A stretch of DNA of 64,000 bases from Halobacteriales archaeon QS_4_62_28 (GCA_003021685.1 PXRO01000004.1:1-64000); one strand, 5' to 3'. Positions 25,001-33,379 are shown, counted from the first letter of the stretch. The notes: generated by a model not told the origin, from the sequence alone. Numbers and translations: made by a program.

Positions 25001-26187
25001 ACCGGGACGACGCCGGCGGCCTTCCCGGGGCGTTCGGTCTTGATCTGGGTCCCCGTCGCGAGGAAGTCGTCGACCAGGTGCATCGTCGCCGGATGGACGC
25101 CCGCCGTCGCGAAGCCGTGGTTGCGTGCGCGGCCGTAGCGCAGGCGGAATCCGCCGGCGTTCGACGGGTGGGAAAAGACCGGTCGGCCCGCGATCAGGTC
25201 CCGGAGGTACTTCGTGGCCGGTTCGACGCGCGGTGGGCCGTCGACCTCGTCGCCGTCCGTGTCCGTGTCCGTGCCGTCGCCGTCGTCACTCGCGCCGTCG
25301 CCGCTCGCGCTGTCCGGGTCCGCTCCCGCGTCGCCCTCGCTGTCGTTCCCGACAGTGCCGTCGATCAGATCCTGGAGCCACGGCCAGTCGACCTCGTCGA
25401 GATTGCGGGTGTACCGCTGGATCTTCGGCGCTTTGAGGGCGATCCCCTCCGCGGCGACCAGGCACATCCCACCACGGGCGGAGTTGGTATCGGCTCGTTC
25501 GAGGTCCCGGTAGCCAGAGACCTCCTCGTCGCCGGTCGCTTCGCCGTCAAGCATGATCGGCATGTGCTCGGCGATGTATTTGGACTCCTTCTCCTTGGGC
25601 GAGTACTGGAGGCCGGTCTCCTTGTCGTAGAGGGCGATCTCCTCGGCGTAGCGGCCGACCTCCCGCTCGCGGGCCTTGTACTGGTCGATGCCAAGCAGTG
25701 CGCGGGCGTAGTCGGCTACCAGCACGGAGAGCGCTTGGGCGGTCCCGCCCGCAGAGCGGATCGGACCGGCGTAGTAGACGTTGACGAACTCCGTGCCGTC
25801 GTCGTTTTCGAGGATCTCGACCCGGTCGATCCCCTCGATGGGTGCGGCGACGACACCCTCGGTCAGGAGGGCAACGGCAGTCCTGACTGCGCCCTCGACT
25901 TTGCCTGCCTTCGAATCGTAGTCACCGACCTCGCCCTCGACGAAATCTGAGACCAGTTCCAGCGCCGCCTCCTCGCGTGACATCTCCCCCTCCAGTTCAC
26001 GCACGCGCTCGGCGACACCGTCGATACCGAGGATGTTCTCGACCCGATCGGCCATGTCCCGGGCAGTCGGAATCTCGACTTCGGGCTTCGGGTCCCCGCC
26101 GCGCTGTCGGGCACGCTGGGCCACGTCGAAGGCCTCGTCGAGTTCGTCCTCCAACCGTTCGAAGTACTGTTCGTCGGCCTCGCGCAT
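22054..26187 (-). CDS. polC: DNA polymerase II (polymerase D) large subunit DP2, intein-containing
   Basis: DP2 is the catalytic subunit of the archaeal replicative polymerase D. The 1377-residue precursor includes a 180-residue intein, leaving an about 1197-residue mature protein. N-terminal marks are NVYYAGPIRSAGGTAQALSVL. A halophile-specific Asp/Ser-rich linker (GDAGADPDSASGDGASDDGDG) lies near residue 280. Zinc knuckles are seen in CRDCATETFRGRCPDCNG, CPDCDSEVD..CPRCE and, at the C-terminus, CLDCGEKY..CRECGG. The catalytic DGDED region directly follows the intein. Its ATG abuts the stop codon of the PPC gene, so the two are co-transcribed. DP1 is not in the window. Confidence 0.97.
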   Translation of the reverse strand: MREADEQYFERLEDELDEAFDVAQRARQRGGDPKPEVEIPTARDMADRVENILGIDGVAERVRELEGEMSREEAALELVSDFVEGEVGDYDSKAGKVEGAVRTAVALLTEGVVAAPIEGIDRVEILENDDGTEFVNVYYAGPIRSAGGTAQALSVLVADYARALLGIDQYKAREREVGRYAEEIALYDKETGLQYSPKEKESKYIAEHMPIMLDGEATGDEEVSGYRDLERADTNSARGGMCLVAAEGIALKAPKIQRYTRNLDEVDWPWLQDLIDGTVGNDSEGDAGADPDSASGDGASDDGDGTDTDTDGDEVDGPPRVEPATKYLRDLIAGRPVFSHPSNAGGFRLRYGRARNHGFATAGVHPATMHLVDDFLATGTQIKTERPGKAAGVVPVDSIEGPTVKLANGDVRRIDDPAEALEVRNGVEKIVDLGEYLVNYGEFVENNHPLAPAAYTVEWWRQEFADTRADVQALEDDIHVDLADPTAEEALAWASEYDAPLHPKYTYCWHDVSVEAVCDLADAVETAGTEQTDGNLLFPRTERLEQTLERLLIEHTQREDTIAVPEWLPLVRTLGFDEQLRREWTVEDLSERSRTYTDGESNWAKQSSDDAPEPGDNAIEAVTEIAPFRVRERAPTRIGNRMGRPEKSEERELSPAVHTLFPIDEAGGAQRSVADATKHAEEMNDRQGRVEVEVSRRRCRDCATETFRGRCPDCNGVTDAVYVCPDCDSEVDPDQSGRAECPRCETMAYPTQYEELDLGAEYRDALQSVGERETAFDLVKGVEGLTSEEKIPEPMEKGILRAKHEVSSFKDGTVRYDMTDLPVTSVRASELDITVDQLRGLGYQADIHGDPLRHEDQLVELKVQDVVLSDGAAQHMLNTADFVDDLLVQYYGLDPFYELNDREDLVGELVFGMAPHTSAATVGRVIGFTSAAVGYAHPYFHAAKRRNCFHPDARLWYEDEGGEWHYGRIERLVEDRLDDPREDDFGTVIQELPGDVTVPSVDADGRPCRQPVEAVSKHTAPEHMIHVTAGDHTLAVTPDHTMLRRGSGGIEEVPASELDTGDAIPAYDGGETTDGGNPADAVTDGGTTVPFDEVTDIEYVQSDVDSVYCLTVAETHALAIEGHYLKQCDGDEDCVMLLMDGLLNFSRKFLPDQRGGRMDAPLVMSSRIDPSEIDDEAHNMDIMWEYPREFYEATREMADPGEVEEIMTIAEETLGTDREYTDFVHSHDTSNIAIGPDLSAYKTLGSMTDKMDAQLDLSRKLRAVDETDVAERIIEYHFLPDLIGNLRAFSRQEVRCLDCGEKYRRMPLSGDCRECGGRVNLTVHEGSVNKYIDTATMVAEEFDCREYTKQRLEILNKSIKRVFENDKNKQSGIADFM
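22807..23346 (-). other. mini-intein in DP2
   Basis: The inserted segment runs from Cys1 (CFHPDARLWYEDEGG) to ..IEGHYLKQ, followed by the +1 Cys of CDGDED. Block A has Cys1, block B is TAGDHTLAVTPDH, block F is VYCLTVAETHALAIEG, and block G is HYLKQ/C. The last intein residue is Gln rather than Asn, as in other PolII inteins. Only a Gly/Asp/Thr-rich linker (GGETTDGGNPADAVTDGG) lies where a homing endonuclease could be, so it can splice but not home. It interrupts the active-site DGDED motif. Confidence 0.93.
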
Positions 26188-26610
26188 CTATAGCCCCCAG
26201 AGGTCCAGCTCCGTCGCCTCGTCGTGCTGGCGCTGGAGTTTCGTGTCGAACTCGCGGATGTGGAGTTCGCCAGCGAACACGGTCGCGCTGTTGAGATGGC
26301 CTGCCAGCGCGGCCCCGTCAGGCCGCGAGAGGACGGCGTGAGTGTGGGCGAAGCGCTCGCCGTCGAGGTGCGAGACGTTCCCGATGCAGGCGGCGACCTC
26401 CAGTGGCTCCGGGAACGTGACGGCGTCGTACTCCCGGCGCTCCTGGTCGTAGAAGAACATCTCGGCGTCTTCGACGGCACCGAGTCCCTGGAAGAAGGCG
26501 GCGTCGATGGCCTGTTCGTCGGCGAACGCCTCGATCTGTGTTCGCCAGTCCCGCCCGTGATCGAGTCGACAGACGTACTCGCGCGTGGTCTCGACTTCTC
26601 GATAATCCAT
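26188..26610 (-). CDS. PPC/DUF296-domain DNA-binding protein
   Basis: The 140-residue protein is a single PPC (DUF296) domain: DYREVETTREYVCRLDHGRDW at the N-terminus, AFFQGLGAVEDAEMFFYDQERREY, and SHLDGERFAHTHAVLSRPDG with clustered histidines that could bind metal. These proteins are small trimeric domains related to plant AT-hook PPC factors; the prokaryotic role is unknown. The TAG stop is directly followed by the polC ATG without a spacer, which points to translational coupling and suggests a link with replication. Confidence 0.88.
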   Translation of the reverse strand: MDYREVETTREYVCRLDHGRDWRTQIEAFADEQAIDAAFFQGLGAVEDAEMFFYDQERREYDAVTFPEPLEVAACIGNVSHLDGERFAHTHAVLSRPDGAALAGHLNSATVFAGELHIREFDTKLQRQHDEATELDLWGL

Positions 26611-26646
26611 AGTCGCTAACCACGGCAGGATGGGCCAAAAACGTTG

Positions 26647-27153
26647 TCAACCGGACAGCGCCACCGTGCCACTGGCCAGGGACCGCTCGGCGTCGTACAG
26701 TTCCAGTTCGTCGACGACCCACTCGATTGGCTCGATGTCTCGTTCACACAGGCGACGCGTGGCCTCGCGGTCGCCACCGCGGGCAATGGTCACGTGGGGC
26801 GTGTAGGCATCGCCTTCGACATCGGGGACGGGATCGAACACCGCACACAGACGCTCGTGGAGCGCGCGCAAGCCGGGACTCTCGACGGCGAGATACAGCA
26901 CTGGTCCCGGTCCCGAGGTCGGTTCCGGGAACCAGTCGACGCCGGTGATCCGGACGGCCACCGGTGGCTCGCCGGCCAGCACTTCGCGCGTGCGAGCCTC
27001 GATTACGTTCGGCGGCCGACCGTCGGCCCCGAGTCGCTTGACCACGAGCGTGTGCTCGCCTCGCCGGCGGGGCGTCACGGTCGGCACCTCGCGGGCGAGG
27101 TCGAGGGCCAGTCGTGCGACCTCGCTGGGGACCGGGACGTTCAGACTGTACAC
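26647..27153 (-). CDS. 2H phosphoesterase, 2'-5' RNA ligase (ThpR/LigT)-like
   Basis: These enzymes act on 2',3'-cyclic or 2'-5' RNA ends. The two histidine motifs are EHTLVVKRL and HVTIARGG, the second in the usual YxPHVTIAR context. The GTG at 27153 gives VYSLNVPVPSEVARLA, the conserved family start, and 168 residues; the track ATG at 27252 and another at 27231 add a non-conserved upstream segment. It lies 36 bp upstream of the PPC gene on the same strand, so it may form a unit with PPC and polC. Confidence 0.8.
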   Translation of the reverse strand: MYSLNVPVPSEVARLALDLAREVPTVTPRRRGEHTLVVKRLGADGRPPNVIEARTREVLAGEPPVAVRITGVDWFPEPTSGPGPVLYLAVESPGLRALHERLCAVFDPVPDVEGDAYTPHVTIARGGDREATRRLCERDIEPIEWVVDELELYDAERSLASGTVALSG

Positions 27154-27261
27154 GTCCACGGAGACGGCGTCAGCGGCCAAAAACGGACCGATCCAGCGAT
27201 TATCACGGTCGATGACGCGGCCTAAAGCCATATACCACGGGATGGCCAACACCGAGTGAGA

Positions 27262-28338
27262 ATGTCGACAGGGATCGGGCGGCGCGTCGTCGCCACCGTG
27301 GTCGTGCTGGGACTACTGGTCGTCCCAGTCGCGGGTGCGGGCGTGGACGGATTCACACAGGAACAGGTCGATGCTGACACCATCGTACTGGCTGTCTATA
27401 TCCAGGCCGACGGCGACGCACAGTGGGCCGTCAGCTACCGGACCAGACTCGACGACGACAACACGACAGACGCCTTCGAGAGCCTGCAGGCAGACATCCG
27501 CACGAACGAATCGACGTACACCAGCGAGTTCGGCGGGCAGATGAACCGAACCGTCGACACTGCATCGAACGCCACTGGCCGAGAGATGGCCGTCGAGAAC
27601 CTCACTGTGTCGGCCAGAACCGAGGCACTGCCCCAGGAGTACGGCGTCGTCACCTACCGATTCCGGTGGACCAACTTCGCACAGATCGACGGCGAGCAGT
27701 TGCGGGCGGGCGACGCAGTGGCGGGGCTGTTCCTCGATTCGGAGAGCACGCTACGGATGCACTGGCCCGAGGGCTACGAACGGACGAGTGTCGGGCCCAC
27801 CCCGGACAGACGGGACACGCGCTCTGTCGTCTGGGACGGTCGACTCGATTTCGGTACTGACGAACCGAGTCTCGTCGTGACACGATCCAGTGCCGTGTCT
27901 CAGACGGGGACCGCAGCGCCACAGGAACCCGACGGGGACGGCAACGCCCGGCTCCTCGTCCTCGCGACGGTGCTTGCGGCCGGTGGCGTCGTTGCCGTGC
28001 TGTGGGCGAACCGACGATACGGTTTCGCTGGCGGCACGGTTCCGGCCGGCAGTGAGCCTGGCTCGGTTGAAAGTGACGACGGCCCACCACCGGAACTGCT
28101 GAGCAACGAAGAGCGCCTCCTGGCGGTGCTCGACGACAACAACGGCCGAATGAAACAGCAACAGGTCGCCGACCGACTCGACTGGACGGCGGCTAAGACC
28201 AGCCAGGTCATCAGCGGCCTGCGCGAGGACGACGAACTGGCGACGTTCCGAATCGGCCGTGAAAACGTCGTTACGCTCCCCGGCGTGGACATCGCAGACG
28301 ACGTTGGCGACGACGAAGGTGAATCGGCTGGTGAGTGA
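27262..28338 (+). CDS. membrane-anchored regulator: signal peptide, extracellular domain, TM helix, winged HTH
   Basis: The 358-residue protein starts MSTGIGRRVVATVVVLGLLVVPVAGAG, a signal peptide or anchor. An about 200-residue extracytosolic domain with N-glycosylation-type NxT/S sites follows (NNTTDAF, NESTYT, NRTVD, NLTVS). Next come one membrane helix (LLVLATVLAAGGVVAVLWA) and a cytosolic winged HTH (LLSNEERLLAVLDDNNGRMKQQQVADRLDWTAAKTSQVISGLREDD). The layout predicts direct transfer of an outside signal to DNA without a kinase. The family is common in haloarchaea (DUF7343/DUF7345-like, from memory), but ligands are unknown. It diverges from the 2H gene. Confidence 0.82.
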   Translation: MSTGIGRRVVATVVVLGLLVVPVAGAGVDGFTQEQVDADTIVLAVYIQADGDAQWAVSYRTRLDDDNTTDAFESLQADIRTNESTYTSEFGGQMNRTVDTASNATGREMAVENLTVSARTEALPQEYGVVTYRFRWTNFAQIDGEQLRAGDAVAGLFLDSESTLRMHWPEGYERTSVGPTPDRRDTRSVVWDGRLDFGTDEPSLVVTRSSAVSQTGTAAPQEPDGDGNARLLVLATVLAAGGVVAVLWANRRYGFAGGTVPAGSEPGSVESDDGPPPELLSNEERLLAVLDDNNGRMKQQQVADRLDWTAAKTSQVISGLREDDELATFRIGRENVVTLPGVDIADDVGDDEGESAGE

Positions 28339-28435
28339 TCGAAGCGGCGACGCGATACGCTTGGCGTCGTCCACGTGGCGACGGTGGACACCACGCCCCC
28401 CGACACCTAAGAGTACGCCCCGTGTCGTGCCCACC

Positions 28436-28828
28436 ATGACGGCCTACCGTGCCAACTACGCGATGGTGTCGCTCCAGGAACATCTCGGCCCGGACCGGAA
28501 GGGACTGGACGTACCGTGGGCGACCTTCTCCGGTGACAAGACCGACGTACATACCTTCGAAGTGCCGACAGACGACCCGGTCGAGCCGTACGTCCAGATG
28601 CAGGTGTACGACGTGGAAAGCTACGACCACGAGCTACTGGTCAACGGGACGGCGCTGTCCGGCTTCGACATGCCCACCGAGCACGGCTGGCAGTACTGGA
28701 TGGATACCATCACTGCGGCGCGATTGCGCGAGGGCGAAAACACCCTCCAGTTCCGTCGGGACGGTGATACCGACGACAGTTTCGTCGTCGGAACGCTGAC
28801 GATCAACTGGAAAGAACCGGTCGAATAA
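28436..28828 (+). CDS. conserved haloarchaeal protein, beta-sandwich-like, unknown
   Basis: The 130-residue product starts MTAYRANYAMVSLQEHLGP. It has no signal peptide or membrane helix. Alternating hydrophobic strands (HTFEVPTDDPVEPYVQMQVYDVESYDHELLVNG; GENTLQFRRDGDTDDSFVVGTLTINW) suggest a jelly-roll or carbohydrate-binding-like beta sandwich. The family seems restricted to haloarchaea. The ATG at 28436 is chosen because the longer track ORF overlaps the preceding gene in another frame. It precedes the thermosome gene by 178 bp. Confidence 0.7.
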   Translation: MTAYRANYAMVSLQEHLGPDRKGLDVPWATFSGDKTDVHTFEVPTDDPVEPYVQMQVYDVESYDHELLVNGTALSGFDMPTEHGWQYWMDTITAARLREGENTLQFRRDGDTDDSFVVGTLTINWKEPVE

Positions 28829-28970
28829 TGGTATTTAAACGCTGCCGCGTCGCACACTATATGCGTGTGAACACGTGACACATATTTCGGGTGCTCGGGG
28901 GCGTCGTTCTCCGGTTTCTTGCCATCGACTGCCCGAAGTCGCTCGATTCCCGGAACCGCATAACCCGTAC

Positions 28971-28980
28971 TTTTATATAG
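28971..28980 (+). promoter_or_regulatory. thermosome promoter (TATA box)
   Basis: TTTTATATAG lies 27-36 bases before the thermosome ATG, a near-consensus TATA box in GC-rich DNA. Upstream (28861-28885) is a GTGTG-AACAC-GTGACAC stretch with dyad symmetry that could bind a heat-shock regulator, and an earlier GGTATTTAAAC (28829-28840) may be a second TATA. Confidence 0.55.
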
Positions 28981-29006
28981 AAGCACATTCAATCAATCGA
29001 ACGATT

Positions 29007-30689
29007 ATGAGTCAGCGGCAAATGCAGGGTCAGCCGATGATCGTCCTGGGGGAGGACTCCCAGCGGATGAAGGACAAGGACGCACAGAGTCACAACATCT
29101 CGGCGGCCCGCGCGGTCGCGGAATCGGTACGCTCGACACTCGGGCCGAAGGGGATGGACAAGATGCTCGTCTCCTCGATTGGTGACGTAACCGTCACGAA
29201 CGACGGCGTCACGATCCTCACGGAGATGGACATCGACAACCCGACGGCCGAGATGATCGTGGAAGTCGCCGAGACCCAGGAAGACGAGGCCGGCGACGGC
29301 ACCACGACCGCCGTGGCTATCGCGGGCGAACTCCTGAAAAACGCCGAGGACCTCCTGGAACAGGACATCCACCCGACAGCGATCATCAAAGGCTTCGACC
29401 TCGCTGCGACCGAGGCGAAAGCCCAGATCAACGACATCGCAACGGACGTCGAATCCGGCGACGAGGAACTGCTCAAGAAGGTCGCCGAGACCTCGATGAC
29501 GGGCAAGGGCGCAGAACTCAACAAGGAACTACTCGCTCAGTTGATCGTCGACGCCGTCAACGCCGTCACGGTCGAGGCCGAGGACGACTCGGTCATCGCC
29601 GACCTCGAATATCTCAATATCGAGACCCAGACCGGTCGTCCGGTCTCGGACTCGGAACTCATCGAGGGCGCTGTCGTCGACAAGGACCCCGTTCACGAGG
29701 AGATGGCCGACGATGTCGAGGACGCGGACATCCTCCTGCTGGACACGGCAATAGAACTCGACGAGACGGAAGTCGACGCCCAGCTAACGGTCGACGACCC
29801 GAGCCAGCTCCAGAACTTCCTCGATCAGGAAGAACAGCAACTCGAAGCGATGGTCGACGCCATCGCCGACACGGGTGCGAACGTCGTCTTCTGCCAGAAG
29901 GGCATCGACGACATGGCCCAGCACTACCTCGCCAAGCGAGGCATCCTGGCCGTTCGCCGTGCGAAGAAGTCCGACATCGAGTTCCTCCGCGAGGTCCTCG
30001 GTGCAAACATCGTCTCCGACGTGCACAACGCGACGGCCGAAGATCTCGGCCACGGCTCCGTTCGCCGCGACGAGAAGGAGGGCCTGTTCTACGTCGAAGG
30101 CGAGGCCGACACCGCCCACGGCGTCACGCTCCTGCTCCGTGCCTCGACCGAACACGTCGTCGACGAACTCGAACGCGGCGTCCAGGACGCGCTCGATGTC
30201 GTCGCATCCACGGTCGCCAACGGTCAGATCCTCGGCGGTGGCGGCGCGCCGGAAGTCGAACTCGCCAGCCGCCTGCGTGACTACGCCGACGGCGTCTCCG
30301 GCCGCGAGCAACTCGCTGTCGAGGCCTTCGCCGACGCGCTGGAACTGATCCCGCGCACCCTCGCAGAGAACGCCGGTCTCGACTCCATCGACTCGCTGGT
30401 GGATCTGCGCGCCGCCCACGAGAGCGGCGACCTGGAAGCCGGTCTCAACGTCTACAGCGGCGACGTGGTCGACACGCTCGACGCCGGCGTCGTCGAACCC
30501 GCTCACGCCAAGCGCCAGGCGATTTCGTCTGCCGCCGAGGCAGCGAACCTCGTGCTCAAAATCGACGACATCATCGCGGCCGGTGACCTCTCGACCGGCG
30601 GCGACGAGGAGGCAGGCGGCCCCGGCGGTCCCGGTGGTGCCCCCGGCGGTATGGGTGGCATGGGTGGCGGTATGGGCGGCATGATGTAG
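29007..30689 (+). CDS. ths: thermosome (group II chaperonin) subunit
   Basis: The subunit forms the double-ring ATP-driven folding chamber. The 560-residue protein carries the ATP-binding motifs [19 protein letters not shown] and [15 protein letters not shown], plus the [19 protein letters not shown] equatorial motif near the C-terminus. It ends in the Gly/Met-rich tail ([14 protein letters not shown]) typical of haloarchaeal thermosomes. ATG 29007 ([20 protein letters not shown]) is the conserved start, and the track's earlier start is read-through of the promoter. Strong codon bias fits an abundant protein. A GGAGCG/CGCTCC hairpin (30689-30715) directly follows the stop. Confidence 0.97.
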   Translation: MSQRQMQGQPMIVLGEDSQRMKDKDAQSHNISAARAVAESVRSTLGPKGMDKMLVSSIGDVTVTNDGVTILTEMDIDNPTAEMIVEVAETQEDEAGDGTTTAVAIAGELLKNAEDLLEQDIHPTAIIKGFDLAATEAKAQINDIATDVESGDEELLKKVAETSMTGKGAELNKELLAQLIVDAVNAVTVEAEDDSVIADLEYLNIETQTGRPVSDSELIEGAVVDKDPVHEEMADDVEDADILLLDTAIELDETEVDAQLTVDDPSQLQNFLDQEEQQLEAMVDAIADTGANVVFCQKGIDDMAQHYLAKRGILAVRRAKKSDIEFLREVLGANIVSDVHNATAEDLGHGSVRRDEKEGLFYVEGEADTAHGVTLLLRASTEHVVDELERGVQDALDVVASTVANGQILGGGGAPEVELASRLRDYADGVSGREQLAVEAFADALELIPRTLAENAGLDSIDSLVDLRAAHESGDLEAGLNVYSGDVVDTLDAGVVEPAHAKRQAISSAAEAANLVLKIDDIIAAGDLSTGGDEEAGGPGGPGGAPGGMGGMGGGMGGMM

Positions 30690-30755
30690 GAGCGGTGAGC
30701 GCGGCGAAGCGCTCCGAACTGACGATGTCTCCCGGACTGTAACCGAGGTGGGAGT

Positions 30756-31274
30756 TCACCACGTCCCTTCGACGTTGGTGCCCCCGCAGTTCCGGCACGT
30801 CGAGATTTCGGTGTCGTGGTCGCTGTAGTACTCTTCGCCACAATCTGCACAGCGATGGCTCGGGTTCCCCTCTCGCTGGAGGCTCCCGGTGATCGTGACG
30901 GGACGGTTCGCGTCCAGCATGACGCCCTGGCTGACACTGCCGAAAATGAGCGAGCCAAGCGGTGACCGCTTGCGTCCGCCCAGCACGATCTGATCGGCGT
31001 CGACCTCCTCGGCAGCCTGGAGTATCGCTGTCGACGGATCGCCGGACGTACTCATCGTCTCGACATTGATCCCGTCGTTGGTAAGATGCTGCTGGACCTG
31101 CCGGCCAGCAGTCAGTTGCGTCGGTGTCGTGGTCTCGGCGGCTTCCTGGTCGTCGAAGACGTGCAGGAGCGTGGCCTCGACGTAATCGGCGGCCGCCGGG
31201 AGGTTTCTGATGGCTTCGACCTGGGCCATCGTGCGGTCTTCGTCGCTATCGATCGGCATGAGAACGTTGTACAT
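30756..31274 (-). CDS. universal stress protein (UspA family) with C-terminal zinc ribbon
   Basis: Residues 1-135 form a Usp domain: MYNVLMPIDSDEDRT, TLLHVFDD, and the ATP-type motif GGRKRSPLGSLIFGSVSQGV. A short zinc ribbon follows, with HRCADCGEEYYSDHD and CRNCGGTN (about residues 143-168). The ATP-binding GxxGxxxxGS(S/T) pattern is present. The added ribbon suggests a nucleic-acid or partner-protein contact not found in simple Usp proteins. ATG 31274 is chosen over the track start 10 codons upstream. It converges on the thermosome gene. Confidence 0.85.
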   Translation of the reverse strand: MYNVLMPIDSDEDRTMAQVEAIRNLPAAADYVEATLLHVFDDQEAAETTTPTQLTAGRQVQQHLTNDGINVETMSTSGDPSTAILQAAEEVDADQIVLGGRKRSPLGSLIFGSVSQGVMLDANRPVTITGSLQREGNPSHRCADCGEEYYSDHDTEISTCRNCGGTNVEGTW

Positions 31275-31387
31275 ACTGACCTGCCCCGTTTCACGTTCGA
31301 CCACTGGCAGTATAGTAGATTGTGGCGTACTGTTTGCGGGATGCTCGCGCGCCAGTCACTAAGTGTGACCGCACTCAAATAGTGCGT

Positions 31388-32380
31388 ATGAAAACCGCAC
31401 TGCTGGGCCCGTCCGTTGTCGACGAGCAGACGCCGCTGGCAGACGTCATCGACGCTGTCGAGGCGGCGTTCGGTGCGTACGCGCGCGGCGATGTCGTGAT
31501 GCCGGCGAAGTCCTACGTCGATCTGCCCCGGTACAACGGTGACTTCCGGTCGATGCCGGCCTACGTGGCGGCCGATGCGTGGGACGCTGCCGCGGTCAAG
31601 TGGGTCAACGTCCACCCGGACAACCCCAGGGAACACGACCTCCCGACGGTGCTTGGCACGCTGATCTACTCGGATCCCGAGACGGCGTTCCCGCTGGCCG
31701 TGATGGACGGGACGCACCTCACGCGCAAGCGGACCGGGGCCGTGGCGGCAGTCGCGACAGATCACCTCGCACTCCCTGACGCCACGTCGATGGGGCTTGT
31801 CGGGGCCGGCGTTCAGTCCTATACCCAGTTGGTGGCCATCTCACAGGTGCGTGACATCGAGACGGTCGTCGTCGCCGACCGCAACGAGTCGGCCGTCGAA
31901 GCGTTCATCGAGTACTTCGAGGATCGCTTTTCGGTTCGTGGCGGGACCATCGCGGAGGCCGCGGCGTGTGACGTGCTCTCGACGGTGACACCGGCCGAGG
32001 AGCCACTCGTCCACAGCGTCGGCGACCACACCCACGTCAACGCGATTGGTGCCGATGCCCCCGGGAAACACGAAATAGCCGACGAGGTGCTGACCAGCGC
32101 GACAATCGTGATCGACGACTACGAGCAGTGTACCCACTCCGGCGAGATCAACGTCCCCTGGAGTGCGGGGGTCCTGACCGACGTGGACATCGACGCGGAA
32201 CTGGGCGAGATCGTCGTCGGTGATCGACCCGGCCGCGCAGGCATCGACGGCGTGACTGTGTTCGATTCGACGGGTCTCGCGATCCAGGACGTTGCCTGTG
32301 CCCACGTCGCCTACGAGAACGCTCGTGACGCCGATGCTGGCGTCGACTTCGGTCTCGTCGGGACCGATCTCAGCGATTGA
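31388..32380 (+). CDS. ornithine cyclodeaminase/mu-crystallin family protein
   Basis: The 330-residue protein starts MKTALLGPSVVDEQTPLADV. It has the family marks VMPAKSYVDLPRYNGDFRSMPAY (substrate Lys/Arg region), WVNVHPDNP, MDGTHLTRKRTGAVAAVAT and the NAD(P) site GLVGAGVQSYTQL. Relatives are ornithine cyclodeaminase (ornithine to proline) and archaeal alanine dehydrogenase; sequence alone does not separate them, although archaeal alanine dehydrogenases are often of this type. ATG 31388 is supported by conservation. The 3' end overlaps the small membrane gene by 11 bases. Confidence 0.85.
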   Translation: MKTALLGPSVVDEQTPLADVIDAVEAAFGAYARGDVVMPAKSYVDLPRYNGDFRSMPAYVAADAWDAAAVKWVNVHPDNPREHDLPTVLGTLIYSDPETAFPLAVMDGTHLTRKRTGAVAAVATDHLALPDATSMGLVGAGVQSYTQLVAISQVRDIETVVVADRNESAVEAFIEYFEDRFSVRGGTIAEAAACDVLSTVTPAEEPLVHSVGDHTHVNAIGADAPGKHEIADEVLTSATIVIDDYEQCTHSGEINVPWSAGVLTDVDIDAELGEIVVGDRPGRAGIDGVTVFDSTGLAIQDVACAHVAYENARDADAGVDFGLVGTDLSD

Positions 32381-32555
32381 CGAGCCGGTCGAACAGCCAG
32401 ATCAGCGCGATCACGGGCAACAGCGGGAGTAGAAGGATCGCGAGGAGACCGAATATGATCCAGCCGACCACGTTCATCTGGCTGTCGTCGTGTTCGTCCG
32501 ATGGTGGTGTTACCGTCCGTCTGCTGGGTCGGTCGGTATCGCTACCGGTTGCCAT
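32370..32555 (-). CDS. small membrane protein, 61 aa
   Basis: The product starts MATGSDTDRPSRRTVTPPSDEH, a polar N-terminal half. One long membrane helix follows (NVVGWIIFGLLAILLLPLLPVIALIWLF), and it ends DRLVNR. It resembles a haloarchaea-specific family of unknown function (DUF7535-like, from memory). It is convergent with, and overlaps by 11 bases, the ornithine cyclodeaminase-family gene. A family D hairpin lies in the divergent gap upstream, shared with the signal peptidase gene. Confidence 0.65.
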   Translation of the reverse strand: MATGSDTDRPSRRTVTPPSDEHDDSQMNVVGWIIFGLLAILLLPLLPVIALIWLFDRLVNR

Positions 32556-32660
32556 ACGCTCCTGTTAGTCAGCTGTCTGTTTATCGATTTCGTCGCCCCA
32601 GAGTGGCGAACGTCGCCGCGTCGTGACAGTCGGCGGTATGCGACGCTGACGGCCGGTCAC

Positions 32661-32741
32661 ATACGGATTATTGTAGCGATTTACCGGTGATCGTCTACCC
32701 CGTGGCGACGATCACCGGTAAGCAACTACAATAAACCGTAT
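32661..32741. repeat. 81-bp palindromic element, family D copy 1
   Basis: The ends ATACGGATTATTGTAG and CTACAATAAACCGTAT pair with one mismatch. Next inward, ACCGGTGATCG pairs with CGATCACCGGT, leaving a short loop around TACCCCGTGG. The right end is followed by CAGT (TATCAGT), the extension also seen at A2 and D2. It lies between a small membrane gene and signal peptidase, transcribed away from each other. Confidence 0.87.
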
Positions 32742-32803
32742 CAGTCCATCACGTGGTAATAAGTCACAAACAATTATGATATAGCGGCGTCAATAGTTGT
32801 GGT

Positions 32804-33379
32804 GTGAGTGATCGTCACCGGCGATACGGTCAGGGACAATCTGTTACTCCGGAATCGGCTTGTCGTCTTCCCGGTCCCCGAGCAGTCTGGCGATCGATAT
32901 CACTCGTCCTGATCGCCTTCGTGCTCCTGAGTACGTTCGGGCAGGTCGCGCCGATCAGTTACGTCAACAGCGGGAGCATGTCACCGACGCTGTCGACCGG
33001 TGACGGGTTCGTCGCGGTGCCGACAGCGCTGGCGGACAACCCCGAACCCGGGGACGTGATCGTCTATCGCTCCGAAGAGATCGAAGCCGACGGACTGGTC
33101 ACTCACCGGATCGTCGGCCGGACCGACGAGGGATTCCTCACGCGGGGCGATTCCAACCCGATCACCGATCAGCAGGCGGGTGAGCCACCGGTCACGCGCG
33201 ACCGTATCGTCGCCCATGTCCTGGTGGTCGATGGCCATACCGTTACACTCCCGGAGATCGGAACCGTGTCGATGTGGATCCGTGATAGCGTGCGGGCCAC
33301 CGGGACCGGTGTTCCGGCATCCTCGATGGAACTGCTAATCTTGACCGGCGGTGCAGTGCTGTTCTGGCGAGGCTTTTAG
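32804..33379 (+). CDS. signal peptidase I (archaeal Sec11-type, S26B)
   Basis: It cleaves Sec signal peptides at the membrane. The 191-residue protein has one N-terminal membrane helix (SLVLIAFVLLSTF) and then the catalytic Ser motif NSGSMSPTLSTGD. DVIVYR and the His motif LVTHRIVG follow, then LTRGDSNPITDQ with the GD pair typical of the S26 fold. A hydrophobic C-terminus (LLILTGGAVLFWRGF) forms a second membrane segment. Start is GTG 32804 (VSDRHRRYGQGQ). It is shorter than many haloarchaeal signal peptidases, which carry longer C-terminal domains. Confidence 0.9.
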   Translation: MSDRHRRYGQGQSVTPESACRLPGPRAVWRSISLVLIAFVLLSTFGQVAPISYVNSGSMSPTLSTGDGFVAVPTALADNPEPGDVIVYRSEEIEADGLVTHRIVGRTDEGFLTRGDSNPITDQQAGEPPVTRDRIVAHVLVVDGHTVTLPEIGTVSMWIRDSVRATGTGVPASSMELLILTGGAVLFWRGF

